A DNA stretch of 13,461 bases. It comes from Desulfobacteraceae bacterium (GTDB taxonomy: Bacteria > Desulfobacterota > DSM-4660 > Desulfatiglandales > Desulfatiglandaceae). Shown one piece after another: positions 6,491-13,461 of the stretch; the first letter of the stretch is position 1; every line of letters starts with the position of its first letter. A program made the translations under genes and the position numbers. The stretch spans positions 4,888,253 through 4,901,713 of the forward strand of contig CP070700.1 in the NCBI GenBank assembly GCA_020349865.1, in the 5' to 3' direction. The notes below the pieces were generated by a model. It had not been told where the DNA came from, ran no database searches, and worked only from the letters and a program-made list of their open reading frames with translations.

Positions 6491-8689
6491 TTATCCTTCT
6501 TTTTGAGTCATCATTTTTTTGACGATAAAAGTGGCCACCAGGTTGCCTTTCGTCCCCCTGCCGAAGCCTGCGTCCATACCGCAGGACCTGGCGATCTCAT
6601 CGGTAACCTGGGTCCCGCCGCCAATGAGCAGAATCTTATCCCTGATTCCGCGTTCCATGGCCAGATCATTGAGACGCTTCATGTTGGTCCTGTGAACATC
6701 ATTATGGGAAATAATCGTTGAAATCAAAACAGCCTGTGCATCCGTCTCCTGGGCGGCATCCAGGACCTTGGATATGGGCACGGAAGTGCCTAAGTAGTGG
6801 CAATGGAAGCCATAACCCTCAATTCCTCCATGTTTTATGTCCAGTATCTCCCTCATGCCCACGGAGTGCTCATCCTCCCCTACTGTCGCCCCCACGACAT
6901 GGACGTTTCGGGACCGTACATACGCTTCCAATTCTTCATCAGGGAGCCGTTCATCCTCCTTGGGGAGTACCAGTTCATCTTTTTTCACGGCATAATCCAG
7001 AATGCCCTTAATCTCAAAAAGTGCGCCCTCCGAAGGATGCATGACCCTCCTGCTGATCACCTCAATCTCACTTAGCCCCATTTTTTCCGCAATTTTTAGG
7101 GCGGCAGCTTCAGCAACCCGTGCCTCTTCAGGGACAAAAATGGTAACGCAGACGATGCCGTCACCGGCCCACTCCACCTCAGACCTTACCAGCCCGGCCT
7201 CTTTTTCCGAAAGGGGCTTTTCAAGTCGTTTACGAACATTGTCCTCTTCATCCAGCTCATCAATAAACCGGATTTTGGAAGGGTCACACAGGGTGCAGCC
7301 ATCGTATGCCTCGCAAGGTCTTCCGGCCTTTTCGGTATAGCTGTTATGGCCAAAATGGCTGCATACGGGCGCTCCATAGTCTTCTTCCCTCTTAACGATG
7401 CTGTTGGAGGCGACCCCGCCGTTTGGGTCACGGGCAATGCCGTCTCCCTTTCTTTCAGGGAAATAGCCGGAATCGACAAAGTGACCCTCTTCAACCGCAG
7501 CAAAATACCCGCCCCCTTCAAGAATCTCCTCCATGAACAAAACGGCCCGTTCCTTGATTTCCCTGACCTGCTCAGAGAGGTACCCCTCTTTCTTCAGTTC
7601 TATCATCTCCATGAGGCCGTCAAGGCCCATCAGAGTCTGTCGCGCAGTATTTACGCCTAATATATTGTTATAGTGCCAGGGAACATTGCGGCCCTCGTCC
7701 GGCGTAATGGTGCTTTGAATGTCGGCGGAAGTCATCCGGGAAATCAGCGTATCCAATACATGCGTAATGGTCGCCTCCGCCATGTCGGCCTCCATATATC
7801 GGGTGTTTTGCTGGGCGCGGAATTTATAGCCCTTAAAAAAATCCCGAAGGGCTTTAGCATAGGGAAGGTCGAGCCAAAGCTTTGGAGCCGGGGGCGCCGT
7901 GGGCGGTACCGTTGAGAGGGCGATGTGGTCTTTGGGCATGCCTACCGCGGCGGAAAAGGCACAATTGATCGCATGCTGAACAAGCAGTTCAGGCATTACC
8001 TTCCAGGCCCCCTTGGCCGTGGCATTGGCATTATGGGCCCCGTCAATCTGAAGTATCCGCGCATCCGTCATAACAGCCTTGGCCTCGGCCGCATCGACAA
8101 AGGAGCGGTGCAAGTTGATATTTCGATAAAGAACGTTGTACTGAGGGTCCTGGTGAGCCCCGTTGACTCCTTCTTCAGCAAACATCACGGCGATCTCCGG
8201 CCCTGCAACCCCGCTTACATATGAATGGAAGTTGATGGGTCTCCCCACCTCTTCTTCGATTGCATCGAGCGCCTTCCTGCTCGCCCGAACCTGTTTTCTG
8301 GAAATGGGAATACCCCCTATGCCTTCAGGGGTGCCTTCTATCAGACCGTCGAAATGAGACTGTCCCATGGTCCTGATAACCATCAGGTGATCCGCGCCGT
8401 GCCATGCGGCCATGCGCATTCGTCGAATATCGTCTTCAAATCTTCCTGATGCTATTTCCGTGGTAATCACAAAGTCACATTGAGGGTCGATGTTCCCAAA
8501 GTAATGGGCTGAAGGAAGTGGAACCGATTTTTTCAGGTTTTCCGACGTATCCTTAAGGTGAAATGAACCGACCTTGTGGTCCCTTACCGGCTTTCGCCAG
8601 GTCCACCCCTTTCGGCCGGGCCTGTATTTGTCCAGGTCCTTGAGGATTTCCCGGATATCGATTTTTTTGTAGGGGTCCAATGTTTTCAT
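6491..8689 (-). CDS. oraE: D-ornithine 4,5-aminomutase large subunit (cobalamin/PLP-binding)
   Basis: The 732-residue catalytic subunit of D-ornithine 4,5-aminomutase, which moves the 5-amino group of D-ornithine to C4, giving 2,4-diaminopentanoate. The N-terminal two thirds form a TIM-barrel with conserved stretches such as GRFEDDIRRMRMAAWHGADH (82-101), GVAGPEIAVMFAEEGVNGAH (160-179) and ALSTVPPTAPPAP (257-269). The C-terminal Rossmann domain binds adenosylcobalamin through DEHSVG (606-611), His608 being the lower axial ligand. Lys619 in ILDIKHGG is the presumed PLP lysine; its 11-residue distance from the His equals that between His618 and Lys629 of the characterised clostridial enzyme. 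GGGTQV (690-695) follows the base-on signature region. Length equals the family norm. The start overlaps the oraS stop as ATGA, with GGGAGGAA upstream, giving coupled synthesis of the two subunits. Confidence 0.96.
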   Translation of the reverse strand: MKTLDPYKKIDIREILKDLDKYRPGRKGWTWRKPVRDHKVGSFHLKDTSENLKKSVPLPSAHYFGNIDPQCDFVITTEIASGRFEDDIRRMRMAAWHGADHLMVIRTMGQSHFDGLIEGTPEGIGGIPISRKQVRASRKALDAIEEEVGRPINFHSYVSGVAGPEIAVMFAEEGVNGAHQDPQYNVLYRNINLHRSFVDAAEAKAVMTDARILQIDGAHNANATAKGAWKVMPELLVQHAINCAFSAAVGMPKDHIALSTVPPTAPPAPKLWLDLPYAKALRDFFKGYKFRAQQNTRYMEADMAEATITHVLDTLISRMTSADIQSTITPDEGRNVPWHYNNILGVNTARQTLMGLDGLMEMIELKKEGYLSEQVREIKERAVLFMEEILEGGGYFAAVEEGHFVDSGYFPERKGDGIARDPNGGVASNSIVKREEDYGAPVCSHFGHNSYTEKAGRPCEAYDGCTLCDPSKIRFIDELDEEDNVRKRLEKPLSEKEAGLVRSEVEWAGDGIVCVTIFVPEEARVAEAAALKIAEKMGLSEIEVISRRVMHPSEGALFEIKGILDYAVKKDELVLPKEDERLPDEELEAYVRSRNVHVVGATVGEDEHSVGMREILDIKHGGIEGYGFHCHYLGTSVPISKVLDAAQETDAQAVLISTIISHNDVHRTNMKRLNDLAMERGIRDKILLIGGGTQVTDEIARSCGMDAGFGRGTKGNLVATFIVKKMMTQKEG

Positions 8690-9039
8690 AGCGGCAGTTC
8701 CTCCCAGTATTTTCCTTCAATTAAGGCCAGTCCCGCCTCACGCACGGAAATGCCCTTCTTCTCTGAAAGCCTGAGAACCAGATTCCCGGCGCCGTGTCCA
8801 AGGAGACCGTTCTCCATCATCCCGTTCACAATCGGTTTTGTCTCGAGGCTGGAAAAGCCCATCCTGAGAAGAACAGACCGCTCAATGGATGGTGAAGTGT
8901 GGGTCCTGGACTCTTCAACAATAGGTTGAACGACTTTATCGATCAGACTCCAGAAATAGTCCCGCAGTTCCTCATCCGGCATATTTTTCAGGTGTTCTCG
9001 TCGCGCGGCATAATCATCAGTTCTTTCCTTTAAGCCCAT
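8686..9039 (-). CDS. oraS: D-ornithine 4,5-aminomutase small subunit
   Basis: A 117-residue protein matching the small subunit OraS in size and sequence character: the opening KERTDDYAARREHLKNMPDEELRDYFW, the central IERSVLLRMGFSSLE, and the late GHGAGNLVLRLSEKKG. OraS pairs with OraE to form the active (OraS-OraE) mutase and supports the TIM-barrel; it carries no cofactor motif of its own. The ATG at 9037-9039 has an excellent AGGAGGT ribosome site and lies 23 bases inside the end of ortB. Its stop overlaps the oraE start as ATGA. The adjacency to a full-length OraE makes this assignment very secure. Confidence 0.94.
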   Translation of the reverse strand: MGLKERTDDYAARREHLKNMPDEELRDYFWSLIDKVVQPIVEESRTHTSPSIERSVLLRMGFSSLETKPIVNGMMENGLLGHGAGNLVLRLSEKKGISVREAGLALIEGKYWEELPL

Positions 9040-10438
9040 GTATAACCTCCTCTACGTATTCTCGGGTTGACCTTGTATCCGCGGCCAGAAATTCAATGTC
9101 CTCATTGGTCGGAGTCTTTCCATCAGGGAGTGAGTTGATTGCGTTACGCAGGTAAGACCGTCTGATCCGGTCCAGATCAACATCCACAGCTTCGATCTGG
9201 GAAGGATGGAGAGGTATGACAATGGCCTCTCCAGGTTTGTTTTCCTTTGGATCGCCGCGTAATACCTTTATTCCCATCTGTTTGGCCAGGTTGAGTTGGC
9301 CCAGAGGGTGTTTGCCGGCACCCGTATATTCCGTTTCCTGCACAACGATGATCTTATCTTCCTCCATTTCCCGCGCCAGGGCAAAGGCCGCGGCCAGCGA
9401 GGTATTCCCTGCCGGTCCCCGTTCCATGCCCTCGATCTCCGCTAGCGCCTGGGTAATGTAGAAGACCTCCCCCTGGGTTACCGTCACGAACCGGTCCATA
9501 TACCGAAGGGATCGGGCCGCGTTCCTGGGGACATCGGCCCTGTCCGGCCATGTGGAAAAGGGGATGGAGAAACCAGTATGACCAGTTGTGAAGGACTTTC
9601 GGTTAAAGGCGTAATCCGACGCCATATGAAGGCCAGCCAGGTCCACACTCGCAGCAACCATCCGGGTCTCCGTTGCCTGAGCTTTAATGAGCCCGCGGGC
9701 CGTGCCGGTCACGTTCCCGCCGCCTGCGTGGGTGGCCACCACAACGTCGGGGAACCTGCCTTCCTTCTCTTTGATCTGAAACGCAAGTTCATGGCCCAGT
9801 GTCTCAATGCCCAGGATGGAGTAGGGCGTATACAGGGAGGCATTGAAAAAACCCGTCTCCATGAGCACAATAAGGAACTGGTAAAAGAGTTCCGGTCCTA
9901 CGGAGAGGCGAACGACCTCCGCGCCGTATGCTTCGCAGGCACGAGTCTTTTCCGCAATTTCCGGTTGAGCAATTCCCTTGCTGTCAAAGGCCTCCTGAAT
10001 AATGATGCAACCTAACCCCGCCTTTGCCGCCTGGGATGCGACAGCCGCCCCGTAGTTGCCGCTTGTCGCCGCCGTTATCCCCTTATAGCCTTTCTTTTTT
10101 GCCTCATGGGCCGAAAGAGACGCCCTCCGGTCCTTGAAAGATCCCGAAGGATTGGCCGCCTCATCCTTTACGAAGATACGCGCCCCCTCTCCGCGTCCCG
10201 ATACGGCCCGGGCCAGTTCGGTAAGATTCCCGAGTTCAACGAGGGGTGTGTTGCCTACGGCCGTCCGGCCCTGTATTTTGCGAGTGGTTTGCAGATCGTA
10301 CCCCGTGTCGGAGAGCATCCCTTCATAATCAAATGAAAGCGGGCCGGTTATATATTTATCATAATCTATACCCACGGATGTACGCATGATTTCGGCTTTC
10401 CGGTCCATTATGGCTGTGTAGGAATTATTTGTACTCAT
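9017..10438 (-). CDS. ortB: 2-amino-4-ketopentanoate thiolase, beta (PLP) subunit
   Basis: A 473-residue fold-type II PLP enzyme resembling threonine synthase, the large subunit of 2-amino-4-oxopentanoate thiolase. With OrtA it cleaves 2-amino-4-ketopentanoate with CoA into acetyl-CoA and D-alanine. The PLP lysine is Lys102 in NPSGSFKDRRAS. The substrate loop is ATSGNYGAAVAS (124-135), and the phosphate-binding glycine loop is THAGGGNVTGT (236-246). A C-terminal extension (about 400-473, through PLHPSQIEAVDVDLDRIRR) is characteristic of OrtB and absent from typical threonine synthases. The ATG overlaps the ortA stop by four bases, with GGAAGG upstream inside ortA. Its own 3' end overlaps oraS by 23 bases. 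Confidence 0.95.
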   Translation of the reverse strand: MSTNNSYTAIMDRKAEIMRTSVGIDYDKYITGPLSFDYEGMLSDTGYDLQTTRKIQGRTAVGNTPLVELGNLTELARAVSGRGEGARIFVKDEAANPSGSFKDRRASLSAHEAKKKGYKGITAATSGNYGAAVASQAAKAGLGCIIIQEAFDSKGIAQPEIAEKTRACEAYGAEVVRLSVGPELFYQFLIVLMETGFFNASLYTPYSILGIETLGHELAFQIKEKEGRFPDVVVATHAGGGNVTGTARGLIKAQATETRMVAASVDLAGLHMASDYAFNRKSFTTGHTGFSIPFSTWPDRADVPRNAARSLRYMDRFVTVTQGEVFYITQALAEIEGMERGPAGNTSLAAAFALAREMEEDKIIVVQETEYTGAGKHPLGQLNLAKQMGIKVLRGDPKENKPGEAIVIPLHPSQIEAVDVDLDRIRRSYLRNAINSLPDGKTPTNEDIEFLAADTRSTREYVEEVIHGLKGKN

Positions 10439-10749
10439 TGCGCCTTCCCCCTTTCTCTGAGAATTGCCCGTACCTCACCCCCGATGGGCGAGAGTTCAGG
10501 AATAGGAGGGCCGTAAATATGGGTGTATGACGGGTTTATCTCAACAAGTGTCCCCTCTATTCTCCTGCCAGCAGCCGTTATGATTTGAGCTTTCTGTCCG
10601 ACTATCGCATCGTTAACAAGGAAGCCCTTCACCTTCATTTCCAGGGGCACAGCCCTTGTGTCCTCTGGAACCTGGGGAGCACGCTCGCCTTTTTCAAGCA
10701 CTATATTTTGGATCTCAACCCAGGTATCCTTTTTTGCCTGCTCTGTCAT
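10435..10749 (-). CDS. ortA: 2-amino-4-ketopentanoate thiolase, alpha subunit
   Basis: A 104-residue protein with the features of OrtA: the opening WVEIQNIVLEKGERAPQVPE, then VPLEMKVKGFLVND, then GQKAQIITAAGRRIEGTLVEI, and the closing YGPPIPELSPIGGEVRAIL. It is the small partner of OrtB in the thiolytic cleavage of 2-amino-4-ketopentanoate. It has no cofactor motif; the central IITAAGRRIEGTLVEINP region looks like a small beta-barrel, as in related small metabolic subunits. The ATG (10747-10749) follows a strong AAGGAGG site and lies 16 bases after the ord stop. The four-base overlap with ortB suggests fixed subunit stoichiometry. Confidence 0.93.
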   Translation of the reverse strand: MTEQAKKDTWVEIQNIVLEKGERAPQVPEDTRAVPLEMKVKGFLVNDAIVGQKAQIITAAGRRIEGTLVEINPSYTHIYGPPIPELSPIGGEVRAILRERGKAQ

Positions 10750-10765
10750 TGTTTCCTCCTTATGC

Positions 10766-11809
10766 CTATTTTTTAATAAGGGTGCGGATATCTCCCATGA
10801 CGGCGGCAGGAGCCGGAAGCTCCATCATGGATTTCAACCCCGGCGCGGCGTTAATTGCCCGGGGGATCATATTTACGGCCAGCGCGATCGTTCCTACCCC
10901 TCCCGGGATTTCAGGGCTACCGGAAAAATTCACATCAGGCTCACCCTTGATTTCAATATAGTCGCCCGTTTGGACATCCTCCAGGTGAGGATGTACCTGC
11001 TGGGGGTGAACCAGGTTGATGACCGGTCTGCCCTCCATGTAGGCCGTCGCTGTGTGAGTACAGCCTGCGGTATGCCCGGGTTCGATGTTCACAAAAGGGG
11101 TTTCCCTCTTAACGCTTGAAATGATAGGCTCACGGTTTTGTTCGATTTTGTCGATTTTCCAGCCCAATGCCTTTGAAATCATACTGATCGATTCAGGAAA
11201 TCCAAAGTGACCCACCACTGATCCGTCCTTCACGCCTTTTCTGAAAGCCTCCGGGGTTATGCCTACGCCCTGGGTCGTCAATACGGACGGCCCGTATGGA
11301 GACAGGTCGTTTATGCGTTGAGCCGTAATGGACTCCACACTGAAACAGACGCCCGTAAGGGTTATGACAAGCAGGTCAAGAACAAAACCCGGATTGATGC
11401 CTGTTCCGACTACGGTCACACCTTTTTCAAGGGCCAGCTTATGGATTTCATCTGCCAGTTGCGGCGCTTCGTATGCAGGATAAGATATCTCCTCGGCAAT
11501 GGAGACTATGTTGGCCCCATGGTTGAGAATGGTTTTGATTTCATCCACCGCCTGAACAACCTTGCTGCAGGTTGCCTGGATGGCAATGTGGGGTCTTGCC
11601 TCTTCAAGAAGCTCAGCAAGGTTGTTCGTCAACTTGACGCCGATCTCCCTGCCAAGTCCCACAACCTCTCCCACATCAATTCCAACTCGATCGGCCCTGC
11701 GGCCGTAAACGCCGGCAATTTCTATCCCCTGTTTTTCAAGAAGAAGTTTGATGATCCCCGAACCCATCTGGCCTGTGCCCAATACGACTACTCTAACAGT
11801 ATCCTCCAT
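10766..11809 (-). CDS. ord: 2,4-diaminopentanoate dehydrogenase
   Basis: The first gene of the operon, 347 residues. It oxidatively deaminates 2,4-diaminopentanoate at C4 to 2-amino-4-ketopentanoate with NAD(P)+, releasing ammonia. The N-terminal Rossmann domain has VVVLGTGQMGSGI (7-19, GxGxxG at 11-16) and belongs to the dihydrodipicolinate-reductase-like group. Further conserved segments are ATCSK (79-83), GANIVSIAEEISYP (98-111), VVGTGINPGFVLDLLVITL, and a C-terminal closing segment VGTIALAVNMIPRAINAAPGLKSMMELPAP. These match Ord proteins in length and order. ATG at 11807-11809 is preceded by AGGAGG (11818-11823). The reaction follows the aminomutase step, although the gene precedes the mutase genes. 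Cofactor preference cannot be fixed by eye. Confidence 0.94.
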   Translation of the reverse strand: MEDTVRVVVLGTGQMGSGIIKLLLEKQGIEIAGVYGRRADRVGIDVGEVVGLGREIGVKLTNNLAELLEEARPHIAIQATCSKVVQAVDEIKTILNHGANIVSIAEEISYPAYEAPQLADEIHKLALEKGVTVVGTGINPGFVLDLLVITLTGVCFSVESITAQRINDLSPYGPSVLTTQGVGITPEAFRKGVKDGSVVGHFGFPESISMISKALGWKIDKIEQNREPIISSVKRETPFVNIEPGHTAGCTHTATAYMEGRPVINLVHPQQVHPHLEDVQTGDYIEIKGEPDVNFSGSPEIPGGVGTIALAVNMIPRAINAAPGLKSMMELPAPAAVMGDIRTLIKK

Positions 11810-11855
11810 GTGAATCGCCTCCTGTATGATAAGAATTTGGTTTTTTACAGAATGG

Positions 11856-11884
11856 AATATATGAAAATTACATTTGCATGTAAA
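11856..11884 (-). promoter_or_regulatory. Sigma70-like promoter of the ornithine degradation operon
   Basis: On the minus strand TTTACA (11879-11884) and TATATT (11856-11861) are separated by exactly 17 bp, upstream of the ord ribosome site. The surrounding region is AT-rich compared with the operon. It is the best promoter in the gap upstream of ord and would drive all seven genes. Confidence 0.6.
11868..11883. promoter_or_regulatory. Palindrome TTACAT-TTGC-ATGTAA across the -35 box
   Basis: Six-base perfect arms (11868-11873 and 11878-11883) around TTGC overlap the -35 box and spacer of the ord promoter. An offset second pairing, ATTTGC (11872-11877) with GCAAAT (11886-11891), extends the symmetry. 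Its position fits a repressor operator. The binding protein is unknown; no intact regulator adjoins this end of the operon. Confidence 0.45.
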
Positions 11885-12017
11885 AGCAAATATTTTAGTA
11901 ACTAATTATGGCACAAAGTGGCAAAAGCACGGAGAAACAAAGGAAGAAAGCTAAAGGGTTCCAACCTAAAAGGTGAAGCTTTACTCTATTGTTGCGCTCC
12001 ATAGGAGTGCAGCCACA

Positions 12018-12266
12018 TCATAACCATTTCAAAATCCCTGCGAAGAGCCGCCATGGCCCTGCTCCTGTGGCTGATCTCGTTTTCTTTCGATAGATGCGCG
12101 GCGATACCACCACTTGTTTACGAAATACCCGGCCAAAATATCAGGGGTCGTTAAAGCCAACCTGAAACGCTACAACGGTGATGGATTTTTTGGTAAATTC
12201 CATGGCTCGTATGTCGATGGAAAACAGTTCTTTCGTCAAGGCTTGCCTATTAATATAGTCAAAGGC
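12018..12266 (-). pseudogene. C-terminal remnant of an AraC-family regulator, with internal stop
   Basis: Read on the minus strand, the frame gives DYINR near 12258, then SITVVAFQVGFNDP, an in-frame TGA, then YFGRVFRKQVVVSPRIYRKK, ending at a TGA at 12018-12020. This is the second helix-turn-helix of AraC/XylS regulators, where VGFNDPSYFGRVFRK is a near-universal signature and PRxYR closes the domain. The TGA stands where a Ser codon is normal. The N-terminal sensor part and first recognition helix are missing. It was not visible as an open frame because of the stop. Confidence 0.75.
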
Positions 12267-12290
12267 TTATTCCTTAGGCATGCTTCCCGT

Positions 12291-12491
12291 TTAATACCGT
12301 TTATCCGTCAAGGAGCGCTTGACTTTTTCCAAATTGCGGTTCACTGTCTCGCCCCGCCTAAGGGCTACGGCAACGAATAGCGCATCGATGATGGCAAGTT
12401 GGGCCATCCGTGATGACATGGGGGCCAATTTTATCCTTAGGCGCAAACTTGAACTTACTGACCGAAAGCTCGCTGTCGGGTCCCAGACTAC
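12291..12491 (-). pseudogene. C-terminal remnant of an RpiR-family regulator
   Basis: On the minus strand the frame closing at TAA (12291-12293) gives MSSRMAQLAIIDALFVAVAL then a polar tail ending LTDKRY. MSSRxAQLxxIDxLFVAVA is the conserved last helix of the SIS domain in RpiR-type regulators. Upstream the frame stays open to about 12491 (SFRSVSSSL...), but it is less family-like there and may contain an insertion. The DNA-binding domain and most of the SIS domain are gone. It abuts the second Lrp/AsnC fragment. Confidence 0.72.
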
Positions 12492-12498
12492 AACTGTG

Positions 12499-12558
12499 TC
12501 ATCTCAGATCGTCTTCAACAAGCAGGTGGATAATTCTGTTGCCCAATGCATCAAGCAT
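12499..12558 (-). pseudogene. Truncated second copy of the Lrp/AsnC-family regulator start
   Basis: Reads MLDALGNRIIHLLVED followed by DLR and a stop at 12499-12501. The first 16 residues differ from the intact regulator at two positions (D to G and K to R). Both the upper ATG and the GGGAG ribosome site of the intact copy have been changed (TTGAAATAAG before ATG). It is therefore a dead 5' fragment fused to RpiR debris. Confidence 0.85.
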
Positions 12559-12708
12559 CTTATTTCAAATAACACATTTATTTTCTAATAAAATAGTTAT
12601 TCATTCTTACATTATCTTTTCAGTGTAACTGTCAAGAAAAAAATACGTATTTTAGAAAAAAATTAATTGAACTTTTCTTATGCCCTAACTGGCCGAAAGC
12701 AGCAATAG
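12510..12708. repeat. Direct repeat copy B (degraded Lrp/AsnC 5' end plus promoter)
   Basis: Partner of 1529-1728 in the same orientation, about 11 kb apart. The upstream palindrome AAAATACGTATTTT (12640-12653) and the TTGACA box survive, while the downstream palindrome and ribosome site have decayed. Both copies end at the same GCAATAG, after which this one leads into dipeptidase debris. Confidence 0.9.
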
Positions 12709-12728
12709 GCAAATGTTATGGCGCTGCG

Positions 12729-13148
12729 TTATTTTTCCCAGATTTCCCTCAGGACTCTCAGGACGTTTCCTCCGATTATTTTCGCGGTGTCTTCATCAGA
12801 GTATCCTAATTTGATCAGGTTTCTAACAATATTCTTAGAGGCTTCGGTTGGATTTTCCAGTCCTTTCACATAGCGGATGTGCGGAAGATTCTCATGGCCT
12901 TCTATTGCGGAATCCCCAGTTGGAAAAACTTTAGAGAGGGCAACATGGAGCCCACAATGATCGCCATACCTGTTATCAGGGCCGAAAGCTACATGTTCGG
13001 CGCCCACAAGATCAACACAATATCGCAAATGATCAAAGCAAGAATCTATGGTGTGCTTAAGATGGGTTTCGGAACGGATTGTATTGGGAGAGGATTCTAT
13101 TCCAATCACACTGCCCTTTCTGGTGCATGCCAGGATAACCTCGTCCGG
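12729..13148 (-). pseudogene. C-terminal part of a membrane (renal)-type dipeptidase, peptidase M19
   Basis: About 140 codons without stop from PDEVILACTRKGSVIGIE near 13148 to the TAA/TGA region at 12729. Family landmarks: GSVIGIE (normally GGVIGI), HLRYCVDLVGAEHVAFGPDN with GDHCGLH as in the FGPD-type M19 dipeptidases, and the ending LIKLGYSDEDTAKIIGGNVLRVLREIW. M19 enzymes are zinc dipeptidases of 310-400 residues; the N-terminal half with the HxD and bridging Glu zinc ligands is absent. The ATG/GTG codons near 13109-13115 are probably not real starts. Upstream it joins a D-cysteine desulfhydrase fragment out of frame. Likely non-functional. Confidence 0.8.
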
Positions 13149-13149
13149 G

Positions 13150-13287
13150 CCCGGTCAGGTCGTCATGCTTAATGTACAATTCAATTCCCAGCTTCTCACC
13201 AAGACGTTTAAGCGGTTTAAGGGGAGTGGCGGTGTTAGCCAGATCGAGGCGGGGTGGATAAGAAATTTTTTGCTTTAGATTGTCCAT
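13150..13287 (-). pseudogene. N-terminal stub of a D-cysteine desulfhydrase / ACC deaminase-like enzyme
   Basis: Begins at ATG 13285-13287 with GGAGAA nine bases upstream. The 46 residues include YPPRLDLANTATPLKPLKRL, then LGIELYIKHDDLTG. This is the conserved start of the D-cysteine desulfhydrase/1-aminocyclopropane-1-carboxylate deaminase family (PRxxLxxxPTPLxPLxRL ... YIKRDDLTG), just before the missing GGNKxRK PLP lysine. The frame then enters dipeptidase DNA in the wrong phase and ends near 13057. A deletion has removed the rest of the gene and the first part of the dipeptidase. The enzyme acts on D-amino acids, matching the D-alanine theme. Confidence 0.75.
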
Positions 13288-13369
13288 GTCACGTTCTCCG
13301 AATATATGTTTTCTATATAGGTGGGACTAAAATAATAAAATTGTGTTCTGTGCTGTTAAATGTTTTGCG

Positions 13370-13461
13370 GCTCTTTGTAGATCAAGACATCTCAACCCAC
13401 ACTACAAAATCAAAAAGAGCGGTAACACTTTAGCTCTTTGAAAATAAGACAGGAAGAGCTA
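13370..13461. repeat. Clustered AGAGC inverted repeats at window edge
   Basis: GCTCTTT (13370-13376) pairs with AAAGAGC (13414-13420), supported by GTAG/CTAC, and TAGCTCTT (13431-13438) pairs with AAGAGCTA (13454-13461). They lie upstream of the desulfhydrase stub. They may be a terminator, operator set or transposon end running off the window; no coding sequence is seen in 13288-13461. Confidence 0.4.

Noticed and set aside
11909..11926. TGGCAC...GGCA resembling a sigma54 promoter
   Set aside because: It is on the plus strand, facing away from the operon, and the GG-to-GC spacing is one base short. The minus-strand sigma70-like promoter is better.
12114..12380. Plus-strand 88-codon frame
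   Set aside because: The minus strand here encodes recognisable AraC and RpiR C-terminal sequence. The plus frame has no family signal.
13370..13461. Repeated AGAGC units considered as a CRISPR or att site
   Set aside because: The units are short inverted pairs without regular spacing or equal-length spacers, and no integrase or cas gene is present.

Overview
The window is dominated by one minus-strand operon, about 2.7-11.8 kb, that encodes the complete oxidative branch of anaerobic ornithine degradation (the Stickland-type pathway known from Clostridia). In transcription order it reads ord, ortA, ortB, oraS, oraE, a MutL/GlmL-type reactivase, and an ornithine racemase fused to an arginase-fold domain. 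Together the products would convert L-ornithine to D-ornithine, then 2,4-diaminopentanoate, then 2-amino-4-ketopentanoate, and finally acetyl-CoA plus D-alanine. Coupling is tight: ortA/ortB and oraS/oraE share ATGA overlaps, ortB/oraS overlap by 23 nt, and most genes have strong AGGAGG-type ribosome sites. A sigma70-like promoter (TTTACA-17-TATATT) with a palindrome across its -35 box lies upstream of ord.

The most unusual feature is the last gene. Its C-terminal half is a full-length arginase/ureohydrolase-like domain in which several metal-binding Asp residues and the substrate-region Glu are replaced, while two His and one Asp remain. Ahead of it, between the reactivase and the racemase, lies a 206-bp foldback element with 20-bp perfect terminal inverted repeats.

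The operon's surroundings are a debris field. Left side (1-2.7 kb): the start of a solute-binding protein gene, a secreted SUMF1-like protein, an intact Lrp/AsnC-family regulator with a well-formed promoter flanked by two palindromes, a 20-codon 5' stub of alanine dehydrogenase facing away from that regulator, and nested inverted repeats including a GTCATTGCGAG-type MITE. Right side (11.9-13.46 kb): C-terminal scraps of an AraC-type and an RpiR-type regulator, a second degraded copy of the Lrp/AsnC 5' end and promoter, and an out-of-frame deletion chimera of a D-cysteine desulfhydrase N-terminus with an M19 dipeptidase C-terminus. The two ~200-bp Lrp/AsnC copies are direct repeats that bracket the whole operon.

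The organism looks like an anaerobic, amino-acid-fermenting bacterium. The Sec-type signal peptides, moderate GC, MITE type and a SUMF1-like secreted protein would suit a Desulfobacterota/Syntrophia-like lineage, but a Clostridia-related lineage cannot be excluded from this window. No tRNA, rRNA, CRISPR array or intact transposase was seen.
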